From positions 248,001-312,000 of the forward strand of contig JBAMDO010000027.1 in the NCBI GenBank assembly GCA_037074765.1: a stretch of 64,000 nucleotides of DNA, given 5' to 3'. The position numbers and the translations under genes are program-made. This DNA is from Mansonella perstans. Taxonomy: Eukaryota; Nematoda; Chromadorea; Rhabditida; Onchocercidae. Shown here in pieces: positions 46,419 to 60,000 of the stretch (positions within the stretch are counted from its first letter, which is position 1; the number at the start of each line of letters is the position of its first letter). The notes below the pieces were generated by a model. That model had not been told where the DNA came from and searched no databases. It saw only the letters and a list, made by a program, of their open reading frames with translations.

Positions 46419-49400
46419 GAATAATGTACAACTATTACTACTATTAACACAGGTATCATTTGAATACACAATAATCGTCACTGCTAGAAAATTATGGATT
46501 GTTTTAAGAAGTTTCCTGAATCGGTTAATTCGCCGGGAGTTCATGGTTTTTTTTCCCAGATTATAAATTACAGATTTTACATGAAAATTAAAGCCATCAA
46601 CTATTTTTGAATGTTTTTATGGAATTACGCGCCTAACAGATGTAACAAAGTGATGCCAGGTGTATGAGAGTACCTGGTTATCCATTTATTTTTGCCATTT
46701 CTTCATATTTGTGCAGTTATTTCAACTATTGATCAACTTTGTATTCGCGATTCACCGGGATATTCAAGGTGCTTTAGCTTAACTATATTTTGATGATCTA
46801 ATACGATGATTTCGTACAGCTAAATAATGCTTAATGTATATTGTAGCCATTTGTTTACAGTTCCTGGTTTTACTTTAATCGGCTCTCTGTGTAACACCGA
46901 TCAATCAGTGTAACAGGAAAATTCATTTTTCAGCAATTAGCCATCTCTCATCTTTTATGCCATCTTCACTAATTAGTTTCGAAAAATTAAATTCATTCAT
47001 TCGCATTTTTTTTTTTCAATTGCGCAATTAAAAGTTATGTTTTGTCAAATTTGTTTCATAAATATGATAGTTGAAATATTATTCGGTATATTAAAATATC
47101 ATTTTTGATTTTATTTATTCCAATGGCATTATTTTTTCTCTAAACTTCAGAAGAAAAAGGAAAAAAAAGTCTAACAAAGAATATTAAGAAATTTATTTTC
47201 CTGTCGATTTCCTCTTCTTCTACCTCTCTCTCTCTCTCTCTCTCTCTCCTTTTTTTCCTTGCTAAGACAATTGAACAACAGGACTAAGCATGCTTACTAA
47301 TTACTAATAAACGAAATTTTGGCCTAGAAATGGTAATATTTCAGCAAATTGAACTTCGAATTTCACAGCTGAATATATTATTCTCTTCATATGAACTTTT
47401 TGCATGGATAAATTTCTGAGATTACGGTATTGTTTTAGTTCAAAACATCAAACAGGTGAAGGTGATAGAAAATTACTCATCATGAGACCAGAATTTGAAC
47501 TATTAATAATTTTTCGATAAATTTCCGACAATTACTGCCGCATGAAAAAATTTACAACTTTTAAAGCAACCATTTATCAAAATAAAATCTGTCCTACTTT
47601 TTTGCTTCGCAATTCTTGAACTTGTTGGTAATCTTCATGATTTTTCCACTTTATTATGATTTTTTTTTCTCTACCTCAAAATTGAATAAAATAACGCACT
47701 TAGATGATGCTCCAAAAATAATTCACACAGATGGAGTAGCAAACTTTTTTGATTCTAATTCTAACTTAATTAAAGCCAAAGAAAAAAAAATGAATCGTAA
47801 CGATAATGGTGCGAAATTTTCATTTTGTTGATTAAATTCAAATTAAATTGTTTAGAACATAAATTTTCTTTTATTTAATTTATTTGAAAATATAATTCGT
47901 CAAATAGCTCGATATATGAATATCACTTTCAATATCCACGATTAATCCTTCCTTTTTATTTCTCCCGAATAGGGACAGGAATCAATTTGATGAACTGATT
48001 CAACATGACAACTTATTTTTGCAAAAACATCAAATTCACTTGAATGCATTAATTTTTCACTTTTTTTTTTCTAAAAGGGAAACGAAATTTACAAATTCAG
48101 AAAGCTCAAGGATGCTGATGATTTCAGCTGTTGACTATTTCATTTCAGTTCACTCTTCAAATATCGAAGCATCTTTTGAGGAAATTTCCAGAATTGTTTT
48201 ATTTAAAATAGTGTCATCGAACGACTACTGTACATGTTCTGTTAACAGTCTATGTTTATTACTTTTTTTTTTTTTTTTTAGTCTAATTAAGTATTTCGGA
48301 AATGATGCCAAAAATAAATTATGTAACTTGCAAGTAAACAACTATGCAACGAAACAAATTCAGGTTTTCAACTAATGCAAAGCAAATAATGCAATCAAAT
48401 TTTGGACCCATTCAAAGAGCAGGTATTGGCAAATGGACGAGAACTGCGGAAGCGCAGCGATATGTCAGCCTGTTTGTTCTTTTAACATTTCGTTTTAAAT
48501 TAAAATTTTAACTAATACTTTTTAAAAGTTTTTTTTTATTACTTACAATAAATGTTAGGCAAAATGTCGAAAAATTGTGATGCCACCGGAAATGTCTAGT
48601 CGTTATAAATTAATTTTATTACTTTAATCAGCAGACATTTTCAAAATACAAACAACTGGAGTTTAATTTGTATCCAAATGAATGATGCAAAAGCGAAAAT
48701 ACCTGGATAGTTATACCCAAGAGCATCCAGAAGTATTTTTCACTTAAAACAAATAGCTCTACTAATTATTTAATTAAATTTAAAATTTCTGTAAAACTCT
48801 ATATAACAATGTATTAATTGAAAATAAATTATTACAATGGAATTTTGCATTATATTCTATATTATTGCAAAGAAAAAAGTAATGCTAAACAATATAGTTT
48901 CAATTTGTTTGCAATGAATTTCTGCAAAAAACTTTTAAATTTTATAAATTAAAATGACAAAATCTTTTCATCGATCTTGCCAGTCATCACAGCAATTTAT
49001 GCAATTCGTTGTAGGATGCAATCAATGTAGCTGATGGATACGGAAACTGCTGTTTGAGTTTTATTTGTCTTTTACATTTATCATTCACATAGAAAATATT
49101 TATAGACTAAAAATCAGGCTGATAAAAAAAACAATTTATTAGCATAAAATAAAAAATATAAGCATAAAAGTTTTGAAATCCAAAATTGAAAAAATAGTGA
49201 TTGTTAATATTATAAATATAAAAAGTTTTTTTTTCCTTCATACGATATGATATTGATTTTTCATTGATATATTTAATCGTTGTATTACAACAATTGAATT
49301 CCTTTATCGAACAAAATTCATTTTTAAGCCAAAATCATTTTTTATATTTACTTTCTTATACTTATTTAATCTTTGTGATAATTGAAGCTATGAAAACTAA

Positions 49401-49940
49401 AACAAATTTGGAAAAAAAGTATAAATGTAGATGATTTAAATAATAATAACCAATTGAAGAGGATATTTTACGGTTGTAAATTCGCCGTTAACTATTCTAC
49501 CAATTAACTATTCTATTCGCCGTTAACGAATACGCATTTATAAATACTGCGTATTCGCAGTAATTATAAATTGCATTAGTGATTGCAAAAAAAATTAATA
49601 ATTGGGTTGAAAAAAAAAAGAAAAAATTTCAAGCACATTACATTTTCAACTTTTCTTTTCACTCTTCCAATTTTCTCTTCGCCTTTTTACATCTCATTTT
49701 TATTGTTCCATTGCTCATCCATCCTTCTTACCCTAATTAATTGCAATTTTATTTAACATTTCGCTGTGCATCCTTAAACTATTTCAAACAATTACCATTC
49801 ATTCATACATTTTAAAATTCTTCTCCATTAAATTGAGAATTTTTATTATCTTATCGTGCTGTGTAATACACAAAGGAATTAATTGACCAAATGAAATTTT
49901 ACTATATTTAATCGAATTTGCTTTTACATTAATTAATTAA

Positions 49941-50068
49941 TAAATATATATATATATATATATATAAATAAATGCATATATATATTTGTATATCTATATA
50001 TATATATATTTGTATATCTATATATATATATATATATCTAACTATCTATCTATCTATATATATATATG
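49941..50068. repeat. TA / TATC compound microsatellite
   Basis: TA runs with embedded TTTGTATATC and CTATCTATC units. Confidence 0.9.
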
Positions 50069-51308
50069 AATAGTTAAAGGGATAAATATATAAATCTTAT
50101 TGTGCAATCTATTTAATTTGGCAGATTTTATTGCGTTTTGTTAGCAATTCTTTCCTTCCTTTTCTTTTCTTTCTTTTTTTTTAAAAAAAAAAACGTTTTT
50201 TTACTTTGCATGCCACGGATAAACCTGTTTTTCAATTGAATTTCAAGTTTTGTTTTCTTCGTTGTTTTTTTTTCTGATTTTTATTAACGCTTTGCAAATT
50301 TTGATGTTAAAATTTAATGTCACGGTTATGTCCACCAACAAATTATACATGAATTATTTTTCTTTTCGTAGATCTCTCTACCATCTAATATATTTCTTCT
50401 TTTTTTTTCTCCGTAAAAAAAAGAGCTATTAGTAAAATGAATGTGGAAAAATTCTTTTCAAATATATTCAAATACGCCAATTATTATCGAAATTCTTTAG
50501 AAACTGTTTGACGGCAGAACGCTTTTCTTTCTTTATCGAAATTTGATGCGCTTATATGCATTTCAATATATGATATAATTAACTAACTCTTAATTACGAA
50601 ATATCACTCCATTCATTGAATTTGTTAGTTTGCATCGGTTGTTTTCAAATTTGTCAAATAAATAAATTCATAGAAAAATTTCTTCCGCTCAACCAAATCA
50701 ATTATTCTTCAAATTGTTTCTGTAGTGGTAGTTTCTACACCTTTTAAAAACCAAATTTTAGCTAATTTAGATTGGTTAAAATGCATCGAACTAAATAATC
50801 AAGTAGTTAATTAAGTATTTCATCTAATAAATCGGTGTTGTTTTATTTCCGTTTGCTATTCACCATTTTTTAAGTTCCATAATTATTCAATTAAGGATAA
50901 AATGATTCATACAAATGAAATTAATTGGGCAATTTAGAAATTGAAACATACATATATGAAAAAACCCGAAATTTAAAGCAGTTCCAAGTCGGACAGCTGT
51001 GTCATTTGTCAAATTATTTTAAGAAATGTTCATTTCACTGCTTGTTTTTTCTCTATGCTATAAATTTAACCTGGGTTTCATTATCGCAAAAAGCAATGCT
51101 GTCATTGCTTTCTATGATTTAATCATGAAGTAGTACCGTTGCGCAATGTGAACTTTCCTGTCTCTTATGTCACCTGTAATTTATAAATTATCTATGTTTC
51201 TCACTTTTCTACTCCTTAATAGTGGTTTATCATAATATATTAAAAATTATTTAATAATTTATTGAATAAATTTGATAGTAACTTTATTTCATGCAGGTTA
51301 AAAAAAAG

Positions 51309-53021
51309 ATGGCATCAGTAATAACTTCTCAGACCATTTCAAATGTTGCTCAATCAAGTGTCGAAAAAGTTAGTATCCTTTTGTTATTTTTGAATAAAAT
51401 ATTTTCATTTGTAATTATACGACAGATTTTAAATCAAATTGGATGATTGTTAAACAGTTTCAAATCCAAAACTAATTTCACTAATAAAAAAAAAGTTGCA
51501 GTATGCGGAAGGAATACGACAGGCCAGTGATGCATTACAAGATATGACGGAACTGGTCAACATGGCGGATTTCGAGAGTCGGGATGGATGGAAACAGAAG
51601 AGTGCCAACAAAAATGATGTCGTCTTTTCAAAACGTTATGCAATAGGAAAAGTTTTCACTATGAGGGTATTCCTTTCTTTTTTTTTCCAGTTTTTTCATT
51701 TTTTATTTCCAGCATAAAATTTTTGGATTTTTGAACTCCCACTGTCAAATGAGTGATTTTACTTTTAAATATATTTTGATTTAAAAAAAAATTATACTTG
51801 TCCTAAGAAATTTCATGATTTCCTGACTATTTCTAAAGATATTTAGAGTTTTGCTTTTTTTTCCTGTAAAAGTGAAATCATTGTCAGAAAAAATTTCAAC
51901 ATTGTTTATTATCCCTTTTTATTAATCCCGTTTTGCAGACTGTGTTTGATTTCCCACTGCAGCCATCTTTCGCGGAACATTGGGAGAATTTTGCCGACAT
52001 TGCGAAGTACAATAAAAATATCTCAAATGTCAAGATTGTTGCAGAATTAGCGCCCAATATGGATGTCGTTTATGCAAGCATTTGAAATGATTTGAACTGT
52101 TACAGTTATGCTAAAATTGCATGGCGAAAATACCTGAAAAAATTGTAATATTCAAAAATTCCATTAGATAGCTGATGAAACGAAGGAATGATTGAAATTG
52201 AAAGTTCCGATTCATATTAAATGAAAAAGCAATGAGATAAATGAATAACGATTTCACCGAAATTTATGCAACAAAAACTCAAAGCTTTTAAAACTTCGAA
52301 AGAACTGGAATCACTTCTTTTAATTTCATGCAATTTCGTTTTTTTTTTTACTTTTTGTTTCATTTGATATGCAGTATGAAAGATTTCGCAAAGATCAAAG
52401 GACGAGAGTTCCTGATTTCAGTATGCAATGAAAGATTTCGCAAAGATCAAAGGACGAGAGTTCCTGATGTGTCGTATATTTCGCAGATGTGGTGATGAAA
52501 TTCTTGAAGCAGCACGAAGCTTTGATTTCGCCGGTTTTGAGCGTAATCCGCAGAAAATTCGGTCAGGCATATCAAGATTCTAAGTTATTATTTCTAGCTT
52601 TTTCTATTCAAGAACTTCCGAGAACATCTTGATGAAAAGGAGAAAAGTTCTGAATAGCTTTTCAATTTGAAACTTTGATTATTAGGTTATTATTTTAAAA
52701 ATATCTTGGAGAATTTTGAATTATGTTATTTTCATGATAATATAATTTGTGATTATTTAGAGTATTGCTGCTTTACAAGATATTAGTTTTAATATGCGAT
52801 TTATAATTTATTTCAGAGGAAATGTAATCCTTGCTGGTGGACGTTTTCGGATGTGTCCCGAAGATTCTACAAAAACCGTTGTAGATTATGTGTTGTGCGT
52901 GGATTTCAAAGAAAAAAATACTCCGGATATAATTATGGATGCCACAATGAGTACACTTATCATGCAAGATGCCGAATATACCCGTAAACAAATTGAAAAG
53001 CTGAAAGAAGAAGCGCCATAA
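51309..53021 (+). CDS. START-domain lipid-transfer protein
   Basis: Five exons: 51309-51368, 51502-51666, 51939-52067, 52422-52561 and 52817-53021 (TAA), phase-matched, 232 residues. Almost the whole protein is one START domain: FESRDGWKQKSANKNDVVFS, an AIGKVFTMRTVFDFP strand, EHWENFADIAKYNKN, VAELAPNMDV, AMKDFAKIKGREFLMCRIF, the NVILAGGRFRMCPED strand, VVDYVLCVDFKEKNTPDIIM and the C-terminal helix (ATMSTLIMQDAEYTRKQIEK) that closes the lipid pocket. START proteins bind a single sterol, phospholipid or ceramide in a helix-grip cavity. No signal peptide or membrane helix is visible, so it is probably cytosolic; closest in layout to StAR/STARD3-type single-domain proteins, ligand unknown. The acceptor of exon 4 is duplicated nearby (see the 41-bp repeat). 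The exon 3 donor was taken as GTTTAT after NMDV; GCAAGC five codons earlier-or-later choices would change one or two residues. Confidence 0.85.
52376..52468. repeat. perfect 41-bp direct duplication over a START-gene acceptor
   Basis: Two identical 41-nt copies beginning ATGAAAGATTTCGC and ending GTTCCTGAT at 52376-52416 and 52428-52468, offset 52 bp. Each is preceded by a CAG acceptor. The second copy is coding (exon 4); the first lies in the intron. Splicing to the first acceptor gives an early TGA. Confidence 0.9.
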
Positions 53022-54063
53022 TATGAATTCATTTGTGATGCACTGTTCTTATCAATTTATCACTCCTAACGACATTCACTTTCATCATCATATTACTTTG
53101 TTTTTTTTTTCATTTGTCAAATAATCTTTATCAATTTCTCTCTTTCAGCTCTTCTTACCTTTCTTTAAAATATGACTTTTCGGATGCAAAAAAAAAGAAA
53201 AAATTCAACAATAATAGCCTACATTTTTCTATTTCTGACAATAACACAGATGAGTAAAGTAGATATGTCTAAACATAAAAATGTGTGAAATTTCTTTGAG
53301 AAGAAATTTTTTAAATTGTCTAATTAGCGATGTTAATTGGTTGTTATACAGCTGAATTCATCATATAAATGATTAATTGAACAAAATGAACAAGATGGTT
53401 TGGAAGATGAATGATTGTTAAGGTATGCTATCGATAAGTGAATTTAATTAAGAGAAATAGAAGTGAAATAATCCACTCGTTCTATTTCCCGTTCTAATAT
53501 CAAAATGAAAAAAATTGTGTAAAAACAAATTTTTAAGAATAATACAAGAAATTTTTCAAGGATAATCACCGATACATGAGATTTGCATGGTATACGAGTG
53601 TATACATATGAAATTATGAAATTTTAATTAGTCAAAATAACGTTCCAATAACTTAATTCAAGTATCGTGATAAATTTCGAATGTATGGTAGCTATTTTGT
53701 GCTTTTCGAATATGATATATTTCTTGTTCTTTCCGTTAACATTTTGCTGGAAGTAAAAAATATAGCCAAATCTCCTCTATTGTTTACTGTTATGGATAAG
53801 TATTTTTTTTAAAACAATTCGATTTCATAATTTATTAGCATCAAACAACTGCTATTAAAGTAGGTGAAGAAAAATCCACAGCATATCAATTAGTACTATT
53901 AAATTATTACAAAATCAAATGTATTACATAATTTAAGCTTAAGACGGCAATGTAATTTTAAAATTTCAACTGAACGAATTTGTTGGTATTACCTTTGCGA
54001 TGATTTTTTCTTTTTTTTTTTTTTTTACAGAAACACAGCTTAGGAAATGCAAATTACAAAATG
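53022..54063. other. convergent 3' region
   Basis: AT-rich DNA between the START stop (+) and the stop of the chitin-binding gene (-); holds both 3' UTRs. Nothing else recognised. Confidence 0.45.
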
Positions 54064-57000
54064 TCACACAGCAATTTTGCAATATGGTACTGCACTAGGC
54101 AAATCGCATACACTTAATGCCGAATTAAAAACAGTATGATCTGGACAGGAAAACTTTTCCAGTTTGCCCCATATACATCGGTAAAATACCGAGCAATCTT
54201 TTTTATCTGCAAGATAGTCACCATGTGATCTTCCCATACAGTTTACATCCTTTGCCGATGACGAATCATTATCTATGAAAAAAAAGCACATTTTAAGGCA
54301 AATTTTCAAAAAAAAAGCAAATGTAAAAAAGAAACAAAGAAATATACTGGATATTTAAGAATATAAATCACCTTTCTTAAACTCCTCAAAATTTCCGGTA
54401 CATTCAGGAACATTGCTTTTATAATCACAATCACCGGAAATTTCATTGAATACAAGGCCATCATTACATGGCAAAGGTTCGAACAACTCCTCTCCGAAAC
54501 ACTAAAGTGAAATGAATTCGATAACTTTTCTGAATAGAACCGGCATGTATTAACTCTTTCTACATATTGTATTCATTCATCATGTAAAGAATAGAAACTA
54601 CGCACAAGAATTTGAGTAACCTATATGTATAACCTGCAAGATTCTTGTACAGTCTGTAGGATGCCTATATAAGCCATCAGGACGATGGATACAAAAATCA
54701 TTGTGTTCCACCATTTCATCGATTATTATGGATGATTTTTCTAAGCATTCAGGATTCTGCCAGCGTGCGACGCATGCACCAACGATTCCAGAAAATGTCT
54801 CCAAATTTCTGAAGCAACGCCTACGAATCGGAACACCCTGAAAAAACAAGAATTTTATGAAAGTTTAAATACTTTGGTTATTTACTGCAAATTAGCTCAG
54901 TATTAACATACCTTACTGCATACGTAATATTCATTTAAACATGGACCAATTCTCTTTGAAATACCATCTTCTACATCACTACAGTTCTGTTTTGCTAATG
55001 ATTCCGATCCCGTAATTGCATCGCTAACAATTCCACAAACTTCAGATGGAACACAACGACCAACATCCTCATCAAACAAGTAGCCATTTATGCAGTACAG
55101 CTAAAACATGACGATATTTCATGGTTAGTAAAAGAATAAAAAAAAAGATACCGATAGGTAAGAATAATGTGTATAAGATGGAAAGTAAAAAGAGATGCTA
55201 ATATGATTCCAGAATTGCTCAATCATAAATTTCCTATTTATTTACCATCGCAACTCAACATGCATGATAAAAAATCCTCGCTAAATTGAAATTCCCACTT
55301 ACTTTACGAGGAGTTTCATCTTCCGGGCAAGAGATATAACTTCCTCGACAACGCCCAAATGCTATAGTTTTATCCGATGATGCATGGCAAAGTGATGATT
55401 GCATCGTTCGATTTAGAGATTCTGCAGAAAGAATACTTGAGCCCAAATCCTTTCCCAAATGAGATGTTTCTGAAACTTCGGAAATTTCAAAATAACAATA
55501 AAAAGAAATCTGAAATATTACTTAAAATTTTAAAAAAATAACAAAAAATCTCACCATATGCTCTTTTTTTAAACTGATTCACAGCTTTATCATCATCGCA
55601 AGCATCAACGTTTCGTTCATGATCACAACGATTAGTATTGCTATTATAGACCAAATCTTGATGACAAAGGAATAAATGATGTTCACCGTTGACACAGAGG
55701 ACAAATTTCCTTGAACAACCTTGTGACATTACACCACTAAAGCCCTTCTCACATTTCCATTCTTCGGACACTTAAAAAATGCACAATATATCAATCAATC
55801 AATCAATCAATAATTGTATTATTCTATTTTATTCATGAAATAAGACAGAAAAAACAGATAATAATAGATTGAAGGCGCACTTACAAGTTTCATGATCAGA
55901 AGATGGCAAAACGGTGATCAAATCTGTTTCCAAGAATATTTTCTCGGATGTATTGGGAGGTGAAATACTTGTATGATCAATTTTTTCACAGGATGAAATA
56001 TGCTTTCTTTCGTCACAGTATCCTATCTCAAAATTGAAAACTAATGCATCATGACATACGAATCCGGTCACGTGATTAACTGAAAATCATGAAAATTATG
56101 GTAAAAAAAAAGGAAAAAAATTCATTACTCGATCCATTTATGTACGGCGAAAAGACTAACCGGAACAAACGAAAAAAACTGGTGAGCATTCAGGAGCATA
56201 TAATCCATCAGGTGCATTCATACAATCAAAACTGGAAGCATGATTTGAGACATTAGTCAAATTTACCATTGTATGAGGTAAATCATCTAAAACAAAATTT
56301 TAGTGGAATAGTCGAAAAGTTCAAATTTAATTCTAGGTTGAACTAATTCTTTTACATTTTATAATTCAATTTCAAATTGTATTAACTAAAAAAATTACGG
56401 TGCTAAATATAGAATATGAACGATTATGCTCAGTGAACAGAAATGTGTATGAATTCATTATCCATCATATTTCAAAACTAATAATTTCAAAAGAAAAAAA
56501 ATTTCACCAAATCCCATCAATGATGAAGAGAAATTGAATCCATTGGTAATTCCAAGTACCCTTTTTGTATGATCCTTTTGAAAATCAAAACATTCTGCCG
56601 TATCCTTTATCCTATTACATGAACTTGTTATCTGTAAGTTCATTTCATTTCATTTCTATTTCATGAATTTAAAGTAAAAAATTACAAAAATAATTTAAAT
56701 ACAAAAAAATTAAATTTTTTAAATAAGACCAGAAAACCTGATCGAAAACAAGATGGTCATTACAGTTGAAGACATATGCAATACCACCAGCACATATAAT
56801 AAAAGTTGATGAACATCCGAGAGATATTGTGCTGTTAAGAGAGCATGTAAAGTTTAGTAAAGTTTGTTGTACTTTATTGTCAACATTTACTATCTCAGCA
56901 TTGACATCTTCAACATTTAAATCACCTGCAACACATTGTGAGATTAGCAACTCATGTTACAGCAATTCATGAAATCTTTTTAGTATTTACTGCACCATTG

Positions 57001-60000
57001 CAAGCTATATAATCTGCAAGTCAGTCATATGCACCATTCAGTAATTAAGTTTTAAACTAAAAACAAATAATGGTTTGCTCATTAAAATACAACAGTTTTT
57101 TTTAATTATAAATAACCTTTTGCATTTTGTAAAAGCTTTTCATAAGTTGTACTTTCATTGCAAGCTGCTATATGTTCTTTCTGGATGCACTGCTGTTTGT
57201 TCCCATCGTAATAAAGTCCATTTGCGCAACTTCGTAATATTGCTTTGTTCAATAAGCAGGAAAGAAAATAATGGCTACAATCCGAAATGGAATATGTACC
57301 GTCCGGTAACAAAGCGCATGGAGTTTCTGTAATATATAGTAAAAATACTTTTGCACAATATAAACTTAAAAATGCTCAATTTCTAACTTTTACTCTTAGC
57401 ATGATTATCAGTGAGAAGTATAAATGCCGTATACCGCCTTTGTGATTCAAATAATCAAAAAAAAAAGTTACCAATGAAAGTTGATGAACAAATTCGTAAA
57501 CTCCAATTGTTGACCAGTCTTTTTTGCACTATTAAAATTAACAAATAGCCATAGAAGGAGTTTTAAATTTCTCTAATTCTCCTACAATCAAGACTAAGCC
57601 TCGAACCAATCTCACTTTCATTTTTGTCCTTGTGATGATATAGTGCTTGAATTATACAGTCTGCTGCATGTATACATTTTTTTAACTTGCTATCGAACAA
57701 TTCACCATCGTCACAGTCCATTACAGAATTCGAATTTTCCTGCAGATTTTTATCAAAAAATTTTGTTTAGATGTTCGATACGTTTCAAACTGGATCAGAG
57801 AAACAAACATATTTCAGTTTCTCACCTCTACATTACAGGAGATATAATTTGGACGACAAACACCTAATGAAATATTGGCTGAAGATATTTTGAATGAACA
57901 GAGATCCGTTTTGCTGTCGAAATAAACATTCTAAAATATAAAATTATCTATTCAGAAACAAATTATAGGATATTGCAGGATGGTAACAAAAAAATTATGC
58001 CACCTCTGATTCCATATTCGGATCAGTCTCCGATTTCCACTCCAATCCTTTTCCAAATTCCATTTCCATTTTGGATATCCCATTCCCAAATGATACATCA
58101 CGCTTCACACGATCACTTTCAGTTACTGCAGATGCATTGTCACCTTCACCGCTACCTGATACAAAATCATCAATCACAGATTTTACTTCTTAAACGGCAC
58201 AGTATGAATTCTGATAATTTTTTTCAACCTTCTAGAACATCTATAGCTCCACTTCTGTTAATCGTTTCAGTAGGATCATCCGATGATGAATACACTCTTG
58301 CATCATATCTGAAGAACTTTTTTACGTTCGAGAACTTTGAATATTTAACCGTAACAAGAGTAACGATTTAATAATGCAAAAATCTACTCACATTGATCGA
58401 GTTGGCGAAGTCAAAAAAGAATATGCTCGAAGATTACCGGGCCACTGAAAGTGATCAATCGACCAATAATTCTGGATTCTCTGCAAATTTCACCCCATTT
58501 CTATCATAGATTTGGAAAAAAAAAAAGCAAAGCAATCTGTTCAATAAAACCATATGCATACTTACCGGAATGCTTCTTGGTTGTAGCGATATAACAGGTT
58601 GAGGCGGTATAACAAGTCTTTGAAAAGCGTCTTTAAATTTTGTTATTTGACCAGGTGAACTTCTAAAAACATGTGAAGTATGCTGTTCTTCAGGCATTTG
58701 CGGAATAAATACATTGCGTGATGGAATTCGCATTGTGCTAATTGATATTTTTGGATCTAAATAAAACAATGTGTTGAAAGCTTCCCAAATTTTGCGATTA
58801 TTTAAAAATTCTTTTTTCCGAAAAATATAAAACTACAAATAAGTAACAAAAACAAGAAAAAAATGAAAACATGGAAGTGTCGTAAAAATTACATGGATTT
58901 AGCATAGTTCTAATCCACTGTGTATGAGGATACGGTATCCTCGAATTATATGGATTGATGTAGTTCCATGTTAGATACGAATTAAATTGTGGCGGATGCT
59001 TAAATGAATCTTGTACCTGCTGAAATATGACTATGATTTAGAATGAAGAGAAAGGAAGTGGAAAATAGGCATCTAAAGCTCACATATACTGGAGGAGCAA
59101 AAATAATTTCAGCTCTTTTCCCGGAATTCTCCAAGCATTCCGCAATTTCATATCGAATTCGGCAAATACGCAGTGCTGAATCAAAAAATTGATCCTGAAA
59201 TATAATTAAAACATTTTTCCGAAACCATAGATTTGTATGTATAAGTATATGGGACTGACTCAGAAATATAATGACAACACTTACATTTAGGCAATATCTC
59301 ATTTCGAAGATTTGCTGTGCACTGCATTCCAAGTACGTATTTCTACAACGTCCAAGTGGAATAACTTGACCAGGAGTACACGCAGGTTTACTTGTCCGAC
59401 GACTACATTGTGGGTCACAAACACCACGAGCCCCATCAAAAGTATGGTCAGGCGGACATTTATAGAGAATAAACTTGCCATTTGAACATGCATAATAGTA
59501 TTTATTGCAAGTGCCAATGCCGAAACGTTCATTTTCAACGCACTGAGACTGAAATACAACTTTTAGCTACTCATATTTTGATATAGAGTGAAAATTTTAG
59601 GGAATACCTTGCCAATATCAAGAGTGGTGTATAACATTGGACAACGATCTAAATGAATGCAACGACTGGAACGCTGGTCGAAAAGTCGTCCTATTTGGCA
59701 TTTCATCAAAAATGGTACATGTTGAACGCATTTAAAGAATATTGGAGCACACTGCCTACCATAATTTCCATCATCTTTATTTGCGCATGAAAAATCATCT
59801 GAACAGGAAGATTAATTTAGTTATTTGCAATTTTATCATAAATTAATAAAAGTCCGAATTATGATTTGAAATGTACCAATTAAAGGCGGTTGAAAGGCTG
59901 CTTCAATCAATTCAGCTTTTCCTAAATAAATTACATTAATAAGACCCCTTTCACATAAATTGGTATTCGTACACTTCCAAGATTCATCACATCTTCTTAG

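Noticed and set aside
48019..48375. 118-codon plus-strand frame
   Set aside because: Interrupted by poly-Phe from T-runs; no splice or family support.
58470..58500. Alternative exon of the chitin-binding gene after CTATGATAG
   Set aside because: It stays open only to a TGA shortly after; the TTTCAG at 58445 gives a stop-free exon with the correct phase for the next one.
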